From positions 369,444 to 433,443 of the forward strand of contig KZ111156.1 in assembly GCA_002077045.2 (NCBI GenBank): a stretch of DNA of 64,000 nt, in the 5' to 3' direction. A program made the translations under genes and the position numbers. Positions 53,801-64,000 of the stretch are shown here, piece by piece. Below the pieces are notes generated by a model, which was not told where the DNA came from, searched no databases, and was given only the letters and a program-made list of their open reading frames with translations. The first letter of the stretch is position 1, and every line of letters begins with the position of its first letter. This DNA comes from Rachicladosporium sp. CCFEE 5018. Taxonomy: Eukaryota; Ascomycota; Dothideomycetes; Cladosporiales; Cladosporiaceae.

Positions 53801-54205
53801 AGTGATCGCTGTTCGTAGCTCGCGAAGTACACCGACGAAGGCACCCAGCTTCTGCGGACTCTCGCCCACGAACCGCTCCCAGAAGTTGTTCAGCTCCAGA
53901 TTCGCCTTGGCGGCATCCTCATCGCTGACACGCCCATCGTGTTCGTCAACGAAGTGCTGCAACAATCGTCTGCTATCCGGTGGCAGTGACAGCGGCGTCC
54001 TGGCAGCCGAAAATTGCGCCTGCAACGCCTTGGTGACATCCTTGATCGTCCTACAATCCCCCTTGTGAGTGAGTGCCGTAGACGAAAGAGCCCGAATCAT
54101 CGTCACATCCACATCCCAAATTCCACCACTGATATACCCGAACAAAGTCCAAGCAAGAAGCGGAAGTGCAGCGAGAACAAAGAAACCAACTTACTCCACA
54201 GCCAT
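50892..54205 (-). CDS. TSC1: TSC1/hamartin homologue, copy B, 1037 aa
   Basis: Exons 54205-54195, 54050-51052 and 50995-50892; exon lengths (11, 2999, 104 nt) and intron lengths (144 and 56 nt) equal those of copy A, which supports the three-exon model. The first acceptor is TGTAG here against TACAG in copy A. The N terminus reads MAVETIKDVTKALQAQF. Protein differences from copy A cluster in the N-terminal third (for example EFFTLVDD to DFFTSVDD), while the coiled coil is almost identical. Intact. Confidence 0.85.
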
Positions 54206-56506
54206 GGCCCTCGATCCCGCGATACCGAATACAGTGCCTAGCCTATCTACCGCCAGCTCCAGAAGGTCGAGCTGCAGGACGCAGGTACCGAAGCCGAATC
54301 CGTCAACGTGCAGCTATCTGCGAGACCTGGGCTCATCTCATCATCCCGGCAGCCCAGTCGACGGCAAGCTGCACACACGCGTGAAATGAGATGCGTTCGC
54401 CGGATGCGATGCGATGCGCTTAGTGCTTACCGATACTTGGGGCCGCGGGTCTTGCAAACTTCGTGTGTGAATTTCGAAGGACGTTCAGCCGCACGGGAGT
54501 GATAAGCTGGGCGTCGCGGAGTGGTCGAGATCGAGACAAGTACGAAGCGGGTGTTAGGCAGCCGGAGATGCGGCTACGGTTGTGTGTGATGGGCCCCGAT
54601 GATGATACGGGAGGTGTATGAAAGGTGACGAATTATGCCACAAGTGCAGGACTGCCGCGTTGGCTGCAGTGGGCCAAAGCAAAGATGGCGCATTCACCTA
54701 CATTAGAGCGCTCGTTGGCTGCACTTCTGGATATGCTTGTTGCGAGGCGCGGCATGCGGATGTGCTCGCTCATGCAATTTGCAGCGAATCCGATTAGACA
54801 GGGCGATAAGGCTTACGGCGGCCGGCAGGAAATAGGAATTGTCATGCAGGGCTGTGGCTGAACGGCACTGAGGTGAGACAGGCGGGTGATCGTGGCCGAT
54901 ATCAGAGGATCGTGTCATTAATGTCCGCGCTGACAGTGACAGCGATGGGGTTCCCTGCTATTCTGTGATGAGGTTATCGCGACGTATGGTCGTCGACGCT
55001 GGTACGGCTTGTTGTCGACACTTCCGCCTACAATACACCCCTGCATCTAATCCTCCGCCCCCACTTGAAACCTGCACCCATCCGCTCAAGCTCGGGCGGC
55101 CCAGAACACCAAACATCTAATTGACAGACGCCACCACAGACGTCGCTTACATTGATGTTTCGTCGATGACATCTCTCACCGAACACATTCAGAGTGTTCT
55201 CCCCGCCGGTTCCTCTCCCCGGTGATACATCATGCATCGGACTCACACTCCGCCTCCCCTGCACGCAGCTCCCAAGCAACTCCGGCAGACGTCGGCGCAC
55301 CTAAAAGGCACATTCGACGCCGTATCAGAATGAAGCAATGCCACCGAGACATTCTCAACGTCCCGCCGCCTCGCCCCAGTCAACGTTGCGCCACGTACCT
55401 CCGAACCGCTCAGCCACGAAGCAAGGTCTACCTTACCTGGCCATGTGTGCAGAGAGTTGGTTGCCGAGAGCAGTGAGACATGTCTGACTTCACCGCTTGG
55501 TGCTTGGCTGCACCATCAGCAGACGAGCGTACGACATTCAACTCATGGCTGATGAGGCAGATTGCTGGTGAGAGCAGAGACGCAAATGCGAGCCCGCGCC
55601 TCCCGGTAGGACGCCGCCGTAAGGTAGGTAGCATTGTGCTTCCGAAGATGACCTCCCGTGCCAGCCGTATGCCAGCCACCTCATCACATAGCGCTTGAAA
55701 GCCTCACCAAAGCCGAGATGTGATGGCGATTCGAGTCGCTACATGTTTTCACGCAGCTTTGGCACTGTGTGCACAGTATCCTGGTTTCGAAACCACTTGC
55801 TAGCCTGCTCTGGAAGCTCTAGCGAATTGATGATGGACGGAGCAAGACCCGTGCTGATACACAGGACATAGTCGTCATCCGTTATTTGCGCACCTTACAA
55901 GCACGATATGCACGTATATCCGCGGCCGCAACAGTCTTTTGGTAAGCTCTCACCTCATGGCAAAGCTCCACGTCAACAGACTCGTTACGATTTTATACAG
56001 ACACTGTTCTACTAAGCTTGCTTTTAAGCATCATAAGACTCGGGACGAGGACTGCGTGTAGAACCACTCGGATCGATCGTGGGTATCATCTGCAGCGCAC
56101 GGAATACCTAGGAAAGGTGCTCGAAGTAACTGCATCGCGTATGATACTCGATCGTACATCCTGCAAGTCTCCTACCCGAAGCAGGCCGCTCAAGGCGAGC
56201 GAAAAGGTATGTTCTGGGCAGCCTTAACGAGACGCAGCTTCCAGATCGTTGGGAGTCTGTTAACGGTGAGCTTGAGTGTGCAGGCCGAGCGACTGACGGC
56301 ACAAGACTTCCTACTGTCAGCCAACATTCCTCAATGTCAATAGTCTATGCGTTGTGCTTCGCGAGGCATGTCGCTCTCGTGGTTGTGTCGCATCGGTAGG
56401 TATAGCTCGTGATCGAGCAGAGCATCATGAGCACAAAAGGCAAGCCTCGATCATTGCTGACGAGGTGAGGTGCGCAATGCACACCGAATGCGCTCAGATC
56501 TTACCA
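54206..56506. other. Gene-free spacer between TSC1 and ZPR1, copy B
   Basis: 2301 bp. Alignable with 38452-40706 except for about 55690-56090, where roughly 135 bp has no counterpart in copy A and the rest differs heavily, many of the changes being C-to-T or G-to-A relative to copy A. No gene supported. Confidence 0.5.
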
Positions 56507-58180
56507 TTACGGCGCTTCTATCTCATCTTTATCCGCTTCTATTGATGCTTTCTTGGCATCCTCCCTTTCTACCCGTTCCCTCTCAGCATCGCTCTCATAT
56601 CCTTCCGTACGGATGTCTCGCAGTCCTAGATCTTCCTCTTCCTCCTCAGTCCTCTCATACTCCAGTACCTCAATCTGCGGATCCGGCTCCGGCGCAGTGA
56701 AGCTCTGCACATAGCTACTCGCCAATGGATCCTCAAGCACCATCGTGAAAGGCTTCCGCCCTTCAATGGCGTCGCCGAGGTCAGCGAAGAAGGAGTCCCA
56801 GGTTCGTTTCGAGTCGGAGGTCATGCTATCGTGCGTGGACACGTCCGGCGCATCCCCATCCTCTAACCCAAAAGCCTGAGCCCTCAAATCCCTCCTAATC
56901 TGCGTCAAGATCCCCTCCACAGTAGTAAACCGTCCCCCCATAGTCCCCGGCTCAACCCTCAACTGCAGCTCCGGACACCACAACGCCGCGCTCTCACTCT
57001 TCAGCACATCCCTCCCCAGATCCTCGGCAGTCTTCACATGCAGCGTCAACTTCTGTCCTTTCTCCGGCACCTCCCCGCCGGTCTTGACTTCGTTCGAGCG
57101 GTAACCGCAGGATGCGCAGACGGTGGACATGAGGATTACTTGTTTGAAGTAGGGGATCGAAACCATTTTCATGTTTGTTGCGCAGGGGTGCGTGCAGCCG
57201 GGGCAGGTGGCGGGGAAGGAGTAGACGTTGTTTTCTATTATGTCGTCGACGGGGGGAGGGGCGTCGATGTTGTTCGTTGTTGGCTCTTGGGTGGTGGAGT
57301 CGCCGCCTACAAGGCCAGAGGCGTGATATTCGGGTCGGATGTCTGTTTCCGGCGCAGCAGCACCGTTCGTCTGCGGCTCGCCTTCTGCGTCTGCCTCGCC
57401 GTTTCCGAGGCCTAACAGCTCATTCTGCTCTGGTGTCCGCACGTACTCAACCTTCGCCCACTTTCCCCTCGCGTCGCCTGGTCGGGGCTCAATGAAGCTG
57501 TTGCCGCTCGGATCATCCACACTGATCATGAACGGCACTCTCTTTCCCTCTAACATCTCCCCAAGCGTCTCTATCACCTTTCCAACCTTCTCTCCCACTT
57601 CCGGCATCTGTGTCATCCTCTCCGCTTGATGCGCCGCAAGATCTTCCCTCACCGTTCCAATCAGGCCTTCCAGATTTGAGTAACGTCCTTTCCCTGGCGG
57701 AATCTCCAGATCTAAATCCTCGAGCCGGAAGATGCAGGTATCCGTCTTGACCACCTGACGCTGTAAGTCTTCGACACCATCCACTCGGAACGCGAATTTC
57801 GCGGCTTTAGGTTGTATCTCGCCAGCTGATTGAATCTCGTTATTCCGCAGATTACAATGAGGACACGAGAAAGACATTAAGACGATTTCGCGAAAGTAGG
57901 GAATCCGAGTCAAGAGCAGTCGCGTTATGCCTTGTTCGTGGCAGTTCATGCAGAGGGACTCGATTTCATCTGTCACTTTCGCGTCTAGCTCATCATCCAC
58001 ACCAGTCGAGTTCATGTTCGCGACCTGCGCGCCCATGTCGGCGAACAAGTCGGCGGCATGGCTGTGAGTTGTTGCGGGATGGCCGTTCGTTGCGTTGGCC
58101 ATAGTGGTGAATGAGGAACGCTTTGGATGGAATGGTGGTTCGGTAGAGGAGTCGTGTTCGAGAACACGCTTCAAGGACAT
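56507..58180 (-). CDS. ZPR1: Zinc-finger protein ZPR1, copy B, 557 aa
   Basis: Same start, stop and length as copy A. Both C4 zinc fingers and both ZPR1 modules are intact. Amino-acid changes are scattered in the N-terminal 30 residues and in the linker between modules (about residues 265-305), the parts expected to be least constrained. Many silent changes relative to copy A show that the copies are not recent. Confidence 0.95.
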   Translation of the reverse strand: MSLKRVLEHDSSTEPPFHPKRSSFTTMANATNGHPATTHSHAADLFADMGAQVANMNSTGVDDELDAKVTDEIESLCMNCHEQGITRLLLTRIPYFREIVLMSFSCPHCNLRNNEIQSAGEIQPKAAKFAFRVDGVEDLQRQVVKTDTCIFRLEDLDLEIPPGKGRYSNLEGLIGTVREDLAAHQAERMTQMPEVGEKVGKVIETLGEMLEGKRVPFMISVDDPSGNSFIEPRPGDARGKWAKVEYVRTPEQNELLGLGNGEADAEGEPQTNGAAAPETDIRPEYHASGLVGGDSTTQEPTTNNIDAPPPVDDIIENNVYSFPATCPGCTHPCATNMKMVSIPYFKQVILMSTVCASCGYRSNEVKTGGEVPEKGQKLTLHVKTAEDLGRDVLKSESAALWCPELQLRVEPGTMGGRFTTVEGILTQIRRDLRAQAFGLEDGDAPDVSTHDSMTSDSKRTWDSFFADLGDAIEGRKPFTMVLEDPLASSYVQSFTAPEPDPQIEVLEYERTEEEEEDLGLRDIRTEGYESDAERERVEREDAKKASIEADKDEIEAP

Positions 58181-58400
58181 GAAAAATTGAGTGTATATAG
58201 ATCAAATATGGTGTAGTCCATCTCCTTCTCGAACTCACTCCGATCTTCGAACTTTTTGGCATGACGCACGTGGGAAAACAGAGCCGCAATCTAAAGTTAT
58301 CTTAGCCCCGGACGCCTCGGTGCGCGCTAAGCGAGACATCCGCACCTTGACTTTCGAGACCGGAGTATGCATGAATTGCTATACCCTCCACTCCAAACCG
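58181..58400. promoter_or_regulatory. Shared ZPR1/PRP22 promoter, copy B, with conserved E-box
   Basis: 220 bp. CACGTG at 58267-58272 lies at the end of the block identical to copy A. The PRP22-proximal ~50 bp is unlike copy A. Confidence 0.5.
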
Positions 58401-61400
58401 ATGGACGACTTCGAGGAGCTCGAGCGCCTCTCGCTCGTCTCCAAGATCGCATCCGAACTCGGCAACCATTTGGGAGTCTCAGACAGCACCATCGCCGAGT
58501 TTGTCATCGCCGAACACGAGAAACATCGCGATGCGCCTGAAGCTTTCAAGCGAGCGCTGGAGGAGTATGACTTCCCGGACAGCTTGACGACGTCTATAGA
58601 TCGGCTGATTAGGACACTGCATCCCGGGTACAAGAACAGCGGTAATGGCATGTCGAATGGGCACGCAGAGAAGGGAGCAAAGTTTAGTGCACTCGCGTTG
58701 CCGGACAAAGTGCCCAATTTCAGTGACGACAAGGAGAATGCTGGGGATGATGGGTTGGATGACACTTTTGCGCTGCTGGAGTCTATGGCTGGGGAGAAGA
58801 AGGGGAATGGCAGGAAGAGGAGTGTGAGTCCTGTGGTGCATCGTGAGGAGAAGTATTCGCGGAAGAGGTCAAGAAGGTCGAGATCGAGGTCGCCGAAGAG
58901 GAATGATGACTATGTTTTCGAGGATGAGTTTGGGCGATCAAGACCGTTCAAGCCGGAGAAGCATCATCGGGACCGATCGCCGCGACGAGAGCGGAGAAGT
59001 AAGAGGGAGAGGACACCGGAAGTCGTGCTTGATGACACGCCGCAGCTGTACAAGGTGTACGATGGGCGGGTCACGGGAGTGAAGGACTTTGGCGCGTTCG
59101 TCAACATCATTGGGGTGAAAGGGAAGGTGGATGGCTTGGTGCATGTTTCTGCCATTACGGACTACAAGGTCAACCACCCTTCAGATCTGATTGCGCGGGA
59201 CCAGCATGTCAAGGTCAAGGTGATGAAGCTGCAAGACAAGCGCATCAGTCTCAGCATGGCCGAAGTGGATCAAGCGACAGGAGAGGACCTTAACCCGAGC
59301 CGAAGAATCGAAGCCGGGACAGGGGCGAATGCTGTAGGACTGAACGGCAGCAACGGCAATTTCCTCGAAAGCACAGTGCCCGTAATTGAAGGCGCGAATG
59401 TGGTCAGGCGACAGAAGAAGCGCATGACGAGTCCAGAGCGTTGGGAGATCCGACAATTGATCGCATCTGGTGTGATTAAGGCTGCAGACTTTCCTGATCT
59501 GCAAGACGATCAGGATCAGGCTGCAATGAATGGCGAGCAAATCGAGGAAGAAGAGGATGTCGATATCGAAGTGCGCGAGGATGAGCCGCCTTTTCTGGCT
59601 GGTCAAACGAAGAGATCACTCGAGCTAAGTCCGATCCGTGTAGTGAAAGCGCCCGACGGCAGTATGAACAGAGCTGCGATGCAAGGCGATGTCTTAGCGA
59701 AGGAGCGCAGAGACATGCGACAGGATGAGGTACAGGAGAAGGCTGCAAAGGAAGCGGCGAAGACAGACCTGAACCAGGAGTGGAATGATCCTATGGTGGC
59801 CCCTGGGCAGCGGCGATTCGCATCAGATCTGAAGCAGATTGGCAATGGTCCGACTGCGGAAGTACCTGAGTGGAAGAAGATTGCCACTGGTCGTGGCGAG
59901 CTTGGCAAGAGGACAAACATGTCCATCAAGGATCAGCGAGAGTCACTACCGGCGTACAAGATGCGAAAGCAGTTCTTGGAAGCCGTGCATCAGTATCAGC
60001 TGCTTATCGTGGTCGGCGATACTGGCAGTGGCAAGACCACCCAGCTCACACAGTACCTCGCGGAAGACGGCTTCGCGAATGCAGGAGTCATAGGCTGCAC
60101 TCAGCCTCGTCGAGTCGCCGCCATGAGTGTTGCAGCCCGTGTGGCCGACGAAGTAGGCTGTCGCGTCGGCGAAGAAGTCGGCTACACGATCCGTTTCGAA
60201 GACAAGACGAGCGACAGCACACGCATCAAGTACATGACCGACGGCATTATGCAGCGCGAGATCCTGCTTGACCCCGAACTCAATCGCTACAGCGTGATCA
60301 TGCTCGACGAGGCGCATGAACGTACTATCGCAACGGACGTCCTGTTCGGTCTGCTGAAGAAGACACTCAAGAGACGACCAGACATGAAGCTGATCGTCAC
60401 ATCTGCGACCCTAGACGCCGACAAATTCAGCTCCTACTTCAACTCCTGCCCCATCCTTACGATCCCAGGCCGCACTTACCCCGTCGAAATCATGTACTCC
60501 CGCGAGCCGGAATCAGACTACCTCGACGCAGCTTTGACAACAGTAATGCAAATCCACCTCACCGAGCCTCCAGGCGACATTCTGCTCTTCCTCACAGGGA
60601 AAGAAGAAATCGACACCTCCGCCGAGATCCTCTACGAGCGCATGAAAGCACTCGGTCCCGCCGTGCCAGAGCTGATGATCCTACCGATCTACGGCGCTTT
60701 GCCCTCAGAGATCGCCTCTCGCATTTTCGAACCTGCGCCCGAAGGCACACGGAAAGTCGTCATAGCCACCAATATCGCGGAGACGAGTATCACGATCGAT
60801 GGCATCTACTTCGTCGTCGATCCCGGCTTCGTGAAACAGACCGCCTACGACGCGAAGCTAGGCATGGACCGCCTCCAAGTGACGCCTATCTCCCAAGCCC
60901 AAGCAAAGCAACGTGCCGGCCGCGCCGGCCGCACAGGACCAGGAAAGTGCTTCAGACTGTACACCGAATCCGCCTTTCAGTCTGAAATGCTGCCTACCAC
61001 CATCCCCGAAATCCAGCGCCAGAACCTCGCAAACACGATTCTCATGCTCAAAGCTATGGGAATCAACGACTTGCTGGGATTCGATTTCATGGATCCCCCG
61101 CCAACGAACACCATGCTCACGGCTCTCGAAGAGTTGTACGCCCTCTCCGCGCTCGATGAGGAAGGTCTGCTTACCCGCCTTGGGCGCCGCATGGCTGACT
61201 TCCCAATGGAGCCGAGTCTTGCGAAGAGTCTGATCATGAGTATTGAGCTCGGCTGCTCGGACGAAATGCTCAGCATTGTAGCCATGATCTCCGCCGTGCA
61301 GACTGTCTTTCACAGACCGAAAGACAAGCAGCAGCAAGCTGATGCTAAGAAGGCGAAATTCCACGACGCCGTTGGAGATCACCTCACTCTCCTGAACGTA

Positions 61401-61946
61401 TACCAAGGCTGGAAGCTAGCCGGCAAAACAGACCCCTGGTGCTTCGAAAACTTCATCCAGCCCAAATCCATGCGTCGCGCAGAGGACGTGCGCAAACAAC
61501 TCATACAAATCCTGGAGAGGCATAAACTCCGCATCCTCAGCTGTGGCCGCGACACCACCCGCGTCCGGCAAGCCCTCTGCAGCGGCTTCTTCCGCAACTC
61601 CGCCCGCAAAGACCCAACAGAAGGCTACAAAACGCTCGTCGAGTCCACGCCAGTCTACTTACACCCCTCGTCCTCGCTCTTCGGCAAGCAAGCCGAGCAT
61701 GTTATCTATCACTCCCTCGTCGAGACTACGAGAGAGTACATGCATAATGTTAGTGTTATTGAGCCGAAGTGGTTGGTTGAGGCTGCGCCGACTTTCTTTC
61801 GGGTTGCGGGGGAGAAGGGCGGGTTGAGTGAACGGAAGAAACGGGAGAGGATTGAGCCGTTGTTCAATCGGTTTGTGGGGGAGGATGAGTGGAGGTTGAG
61901 TTCTCAGAGGCGGCAGGGGAGGGGTGGGGGTGGGACTTGGGGGTAG
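58401..61946 (+). CDS. PRP22: Pre-mRNA splicing DEAH helicase PRP22/DHX8, copy B, 1181 aa
   Basis: ATG at 58401 (MDDFEELERLSLVS) is chosen because it matches copy A; the frame is open for 70 codons upstream, but that part is promoter sequence without a counterpart protein. S1 domain, GDTGSGKTTQ, DEAH, SAT and QRAGRAGRTG are all present, so both copies should be active helicases. Differences are mostly in the N-terminal linker (for example GAANGHAAKG to GMSNGHAEKG); the helicase core is nearly invariant at protein level. Confidence 0.95.
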   Translation: MDDFEELERLSLVSKIASELGNHLGVSDSTIAEFVIAEHEKHRDAPEAFKRALEEYDFPDSLTTSIDRLIRTLHPGYKNSGNGMSNGHAEKGAKFSALALPDKVPNFSDDKENAGDDGLDDTFALLESMAGEKKGNGRKRSVSPVVHREEKYSRKRSRRSRSRSPKRNDDYVFEDEFGRSRPFKPEKHHRDRSPRRERRSKRERTPEVVLDDTPQLYKVYDGRVTGVKDFGAFVNIIGVKGKVDGLVHVSAITDYKVNHPSDLIARDQHVKVKVMKLQDKRISLSMAEVDQATGEDLNPSRRIEAGTGANAVGLNGSNGNFLESTVPVIEGANVVRRQKKRMTSPERWEIRQLIASGVIKAADFPDLQDDQDQAAMNGEQIEEEEDVDIEVREDEPPFLAGQTKRSLELSPIRVVKAPDGSMNRAAMQGDVLAKERRDMRQDEVQEKAAKEAAKTDLNQEWNDPMVAPGQRRFASDLKQIGNGPTAEVPEWKKIATGRGELGKRTNMSIKDQRESLPAYKMRKQFLEAVHQYQLLIVVGDTGSGKTTQLTQYLAEDGFANAGVIGCTQPRRVAAMSVAARVADEVGCRVGEEVGYTIRFEDKTSDSTRIKYMTDGIMQREILLDPELNRYSVIMLDEAHERTIATDVLFGLLKKTLKRRPDMKLIVTSATLDADKFSSYFNSCPILTIPGRTYPVEIMYSREPESDYLDAALTTVMQIHLTEPPGDILLFLTGKEEIDTSAEILYERMKALGPAVPELMILPIYGALPSEIASRIFEPAPEGTRKVVIATNIAETSITIDGIYFVVDPGFVKQTAYDAKLGMDRLQVTPISQAQAKQRAGRAGRTGPGKCFRLYTESAFQSEMLPTTIPEIQRQNLANTILMLKAMGINDLLGFDFMDPPPTNTMLTALEELYALSALDEEGLLTRLGRRMADFPMEPSLAKSLIMSIELGCSDEMLSIVAMISAVQTVFHRPKDKQQQADAKKAKFHDAVGDHLTLLNVYQGWKLAGKTDPWCFENFIQPKSMRRAEDVRKQLIQILERHKLRILSCGRDTTRVRQALCSGFFRNSARKDPTEGYKTLVESTPVYLHPSSSLFGKQAEHVIYHSLVETTREYMHNVSVIEPKWLVEAAPTFFRVAGEKGGLSERKKRERIEPLFNRFVGEDEWRLSSQRRQGRGGGGTWG

Positions 61947-62103
61947 GTGATGAGGCTTGGGGAGGGGAGAGAAGGGGGAGATGGGGGTATGTATGTGTAT
62001 GTAGAGATGTATATACGGTTGAGCGAGATTTTCTCTGTGCCATATCATGGCCAGCAAGCAGCGAGACGTCTACAAGCGATCACGATCAGGGGCAGCGTGC
62101 TCA

Positions 62104-63362
62104 TCAACGCACCACGAACTCGTCTCGCAAACCCGAACGACGGCGACTCGTCATGTCATGGTTCATCTGCTGCACCGGCGGTTTGCCATACCTCGCTCCG
62201 ATGCTCATACCTCCGGACGAGGTGCCTTGCGATCTGCTCTGTGGAATATTCGGATCGAGGTTGCCAAGTGGTGCATGGCGAGGCGTAGCTGCTGCGTACA
62301 TGGTGTTCATGGTGCCCATGCGAGAGGGTTGGTAGCCTGGAGCGATGTGATTGGGACGTTGTACTGTGTGGGTGATGTTCTGCAGTGGCTGGCGATAGGG
62401 CGTTCCCGGGACGGCCAGATTGGGTGCACTCCCTGTCTCGTGTCAGCGGACTGATAGACCACCAGGTGCAAAATCGACTTACTGGAGCTTTTCACCCCCT
62501 GGCGATTCGCATACTGCTGCTGCGGCTGAGCATGATAGCTCGGCCCGACTTGATGCGGTCCGCTACCGTTGCTGCTACGGCTCTGCAGCGACATGCCACG
62601 ACCGCCTGGAGGTAAAGGTCCACTTTGCAGAGCGTAGGCGACGTCTTCCTCGGCGTTCAGCTTATTGTTGCCGCTCAGATCCTTCTGCTTCGACTTGGCG
62701 TAGTCGGCTTTGAGCTTGTCATTGCTGACACGAAGTTGCTGATAAGCAGCTTTCCACTGCTTGTCACGGTCCTCAAGCTTCTTGGACTTGCCGGCGATAT
62801 CTGCGGTGATCGTCAGTCGAAGCAGTGAGAAGATCTAGTGCCTTAATACTGTACGATTCAGGTTTGTCTCGAGATCATTGATCCTTGCGTTCGCTTTCTC
62901 GGTGACAGTCTGGAGTTGTGCGACCATCTGATTGTGTCTTTGATGGAGAGTCTGGCCAACGTACTTCTGGTACTCTCTTCAACGCCCGTTAGCATTTAGT
63001 GGGAGGCAGTCGAGTTACAGCACTTACATCTCCTGCCCACTCTGATACACCCAGAACATGAGCCCTTTCGTGGCAGCCTGCAAGATACTCTCGGGCCTTA
63101 GACCATTCAGAACACTTGCAATGTAGTCTTCGGATGGGTTCAGGTCAGTGATAGCAGCGTCATCGGGATTGTTGAGGGCGACGCTGCACGTGGGACATCT
63201 ACGCTGCCCTTCGGGTGCGTAGAGCTCAGACCTCTCAGCACAGGGTCGACAGAAGATGTGACTGCAGGTCGTAACGATAGCCTCTTGTGTGAGGCTTCGG
63301 CGACAGCCTGCAGCGTTACAGTGGAGGGTGAAGCCTTCGTCTGTTGGAGTGCCGTCGGCCAT
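62104..63362 (-). CDS. HEI10: HEI10/CCNB1IP1-type RING protein, copy B, 367 aa
   Basis: Exons 63362-63028, 62976-62855, 62800-62483 and 62432-62104. Exon 3 ends at a perfect GTAAGT donor and gives a 50-nt intron. The stop comes one codon earlier than in copy A (CAA-TGA there, TGA directly here). RING and HEI10 block are identical in kind to copy A (one change, Ala to Pro, in the RING loop). At the exon 2/3 junction, Asn-His replaces Asn-Glu. Intact. Confidence 0.83.
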
Positions 63363-63876
63363 GGCATCAGGAAGTGTGCTTTAGCTCCCTTACGCTCGGT
63401 GGAGCGTGAGCGAGTGAATGATGTCAATGCATGGCCGTGAATAGATATAAGAAAGAGGAAGTGAGGTTGAGATAAGCTCAATGGTGCGGTGGACATACTA
63501 TAGCAGTCGCAGAATCTTCCAGGCAAGAGCGAAGCCGGATTAGGCAAATTCGTCTCACTGAGGTAACATGTGTGTTGCATGCAGCATGAGTAAGGTACTG
63601 AGACCTTGGGAAGTATATTTGATGGATTGAGTGACTAGATGTTCTGTACATGATGCTCGATCAGCGCGTTGCATATCTCCTACACTCAGCAACACAGGAG
63701 AACAGATTACACTAAGAAACGGCCGTGAGGGAAGGACAGAGCTATGCCAGGCTTTCTTGCTGGAAACCAATCTTTCCGTCTCTTCCCAATGTTGTAACTC
63801 CAGAAGCGCCGTACTTGGATATATCGTTAGAAGCAAAAACCCCATATCGCGAACAATTGCTGGAACTCTTCGTTTA
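63363..63876. other. Intergenic region upstream of HEI10-like gene, copy B
   Basis: 514 bp, the same length as in copy A, with scattered substitutions. No gene. Confidence 0.4.
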
Positions 63877-64000
63877 CTACGCGCCAGAGTGCATCTGCTG
63901 ATTGCTTTGCCTGTGCTCGAGACCAGTGGACCTGAACTTCGTCACTGGCTCCACTGACTCCTCTGGGCCTAGCTCGCCTACACCGTCATGGTCGACGATC
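63877..64000 (-). CDS. Coiled-coil protein (possibly Uds1 family), copy B, C-terminal end only
   Basis: Last ~40 codons before a TAG at 63877, cut by the window end. The end of the protein matches the end of the gene at 48073-49424 (HQMHSGA-type C terminus). The rest lies outside the window. Confidence 0.7.
   Translation of the reverse strand, partial: IVDHDGVGELGPEESVEPVTKFRSTGLEHRQSNQQMHSGA

Larger units (their letters stand above)
49525..64000. repeat. Segment copy B of a direct 15-kb duplication (starts at N gap, runs off window)
   Basis: Same gene order and orientation as 33771-48200. It starts inside the Dicer RNase IIIa domain and leaves the window inside the coiled-coil gene. All complete genes in it are open and of the same length as in copy A, or within one codon. 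Confidence 0.95.

Noticed and set aside
58191..58400. 70-codon N-terminal extension of PRP22 copy B
   Set aside because: No counterpart in copy A; it covers the shared promoter including the E-box.
1..64000. tRNA genes, CRISPR arrays, intact transposons
   Set aside because: No convincing TPsiC/anticodon arrangement, no regularly spaced repeats, no terminal repeats with a transposase or reverse transcriptase. A covariance-model scan (tRNAscan-SE) would settle tRNAs.

Overview
The window is from the nuclear genome of a filamentous ascomycete (Pezizomycotina). Introns are mostly 50-60 nt with GT-AG ends, genes are closely packed on both strands, and the gene set is typical fungal housekeeping. 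The class Dothideomycetes, and a hybrid or diploid black yeast of the Hortaea werneckii kind, is my inference from the paired gene copies described below; the sequence does not prove it.

Positions 1-33.7 kb are single copy here. In order they hold: a Yra1/ALYREF mRNA export adaptor with one very long intron; an aldA-type aldehyde dehydrogenase; an orphan helix-turn-helix/coiled-coil ORF; a DUF924 protein; mitochondrial NAD(P) transhydrogenase; the cohesin loader SCC2; a HAD phosphatase; the mitochondrial inner-membrane protein SHE9/MDM33; a NECAP-like endocytic protein; deoxyhypusine hydroxylase; RNA polymerase I subunit RPA12; mitochondrial ribosomal protein uS12m; a four-exon small secreted cysteine-rich protein that I assembled by hand; FAD synthase; a MATE transporter; TAP42; and an intronless Dicer. 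Several neighbours are divergent pairs sharing short promoters (HAD phosphatase/SHE9, NECAP/DOHH, RPA12/uS12m, TAP42/Dicer, ZPR1/PRP22) or convergent pairs with short 3' gaps.

Positions 33,771-49,424 and 49,525-64,000 are two copies of one segment in the same orientation, separated by exactly 100 N. Each copy carries, in the same order: the Dicer 3' part, TSC1 (hamartin), a 2.3-kb gene-free spacer, ZPR1, PRP22 (DHX8-type splicing helicase), a HEI10/CCNB1IP1-type meiotic RING protein, and a coiled-coil (possibly Uds1-family) gene. All complete genes are intact in both copies. Divergence is patchy: one 288-bp stretch has a single difference, and a nearby 235-bp stretch has about 34. Both copies break off inside genes exactly at the N run, which looks more like two allelic or homeologous contigs joined by a scaffolder than a true tandem duplication. 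The patchiness suggests gene conversion between them.

No tRNA, rRNA, CRISPR array or recognisable intact transposon was seen. The most interesting points are the paired segment and its mosaic divergence, the 711-nt intron of the YRA1 homologue (a possible conserved autoregulatory intron), and the hidden secreted cysteine-rich protein.
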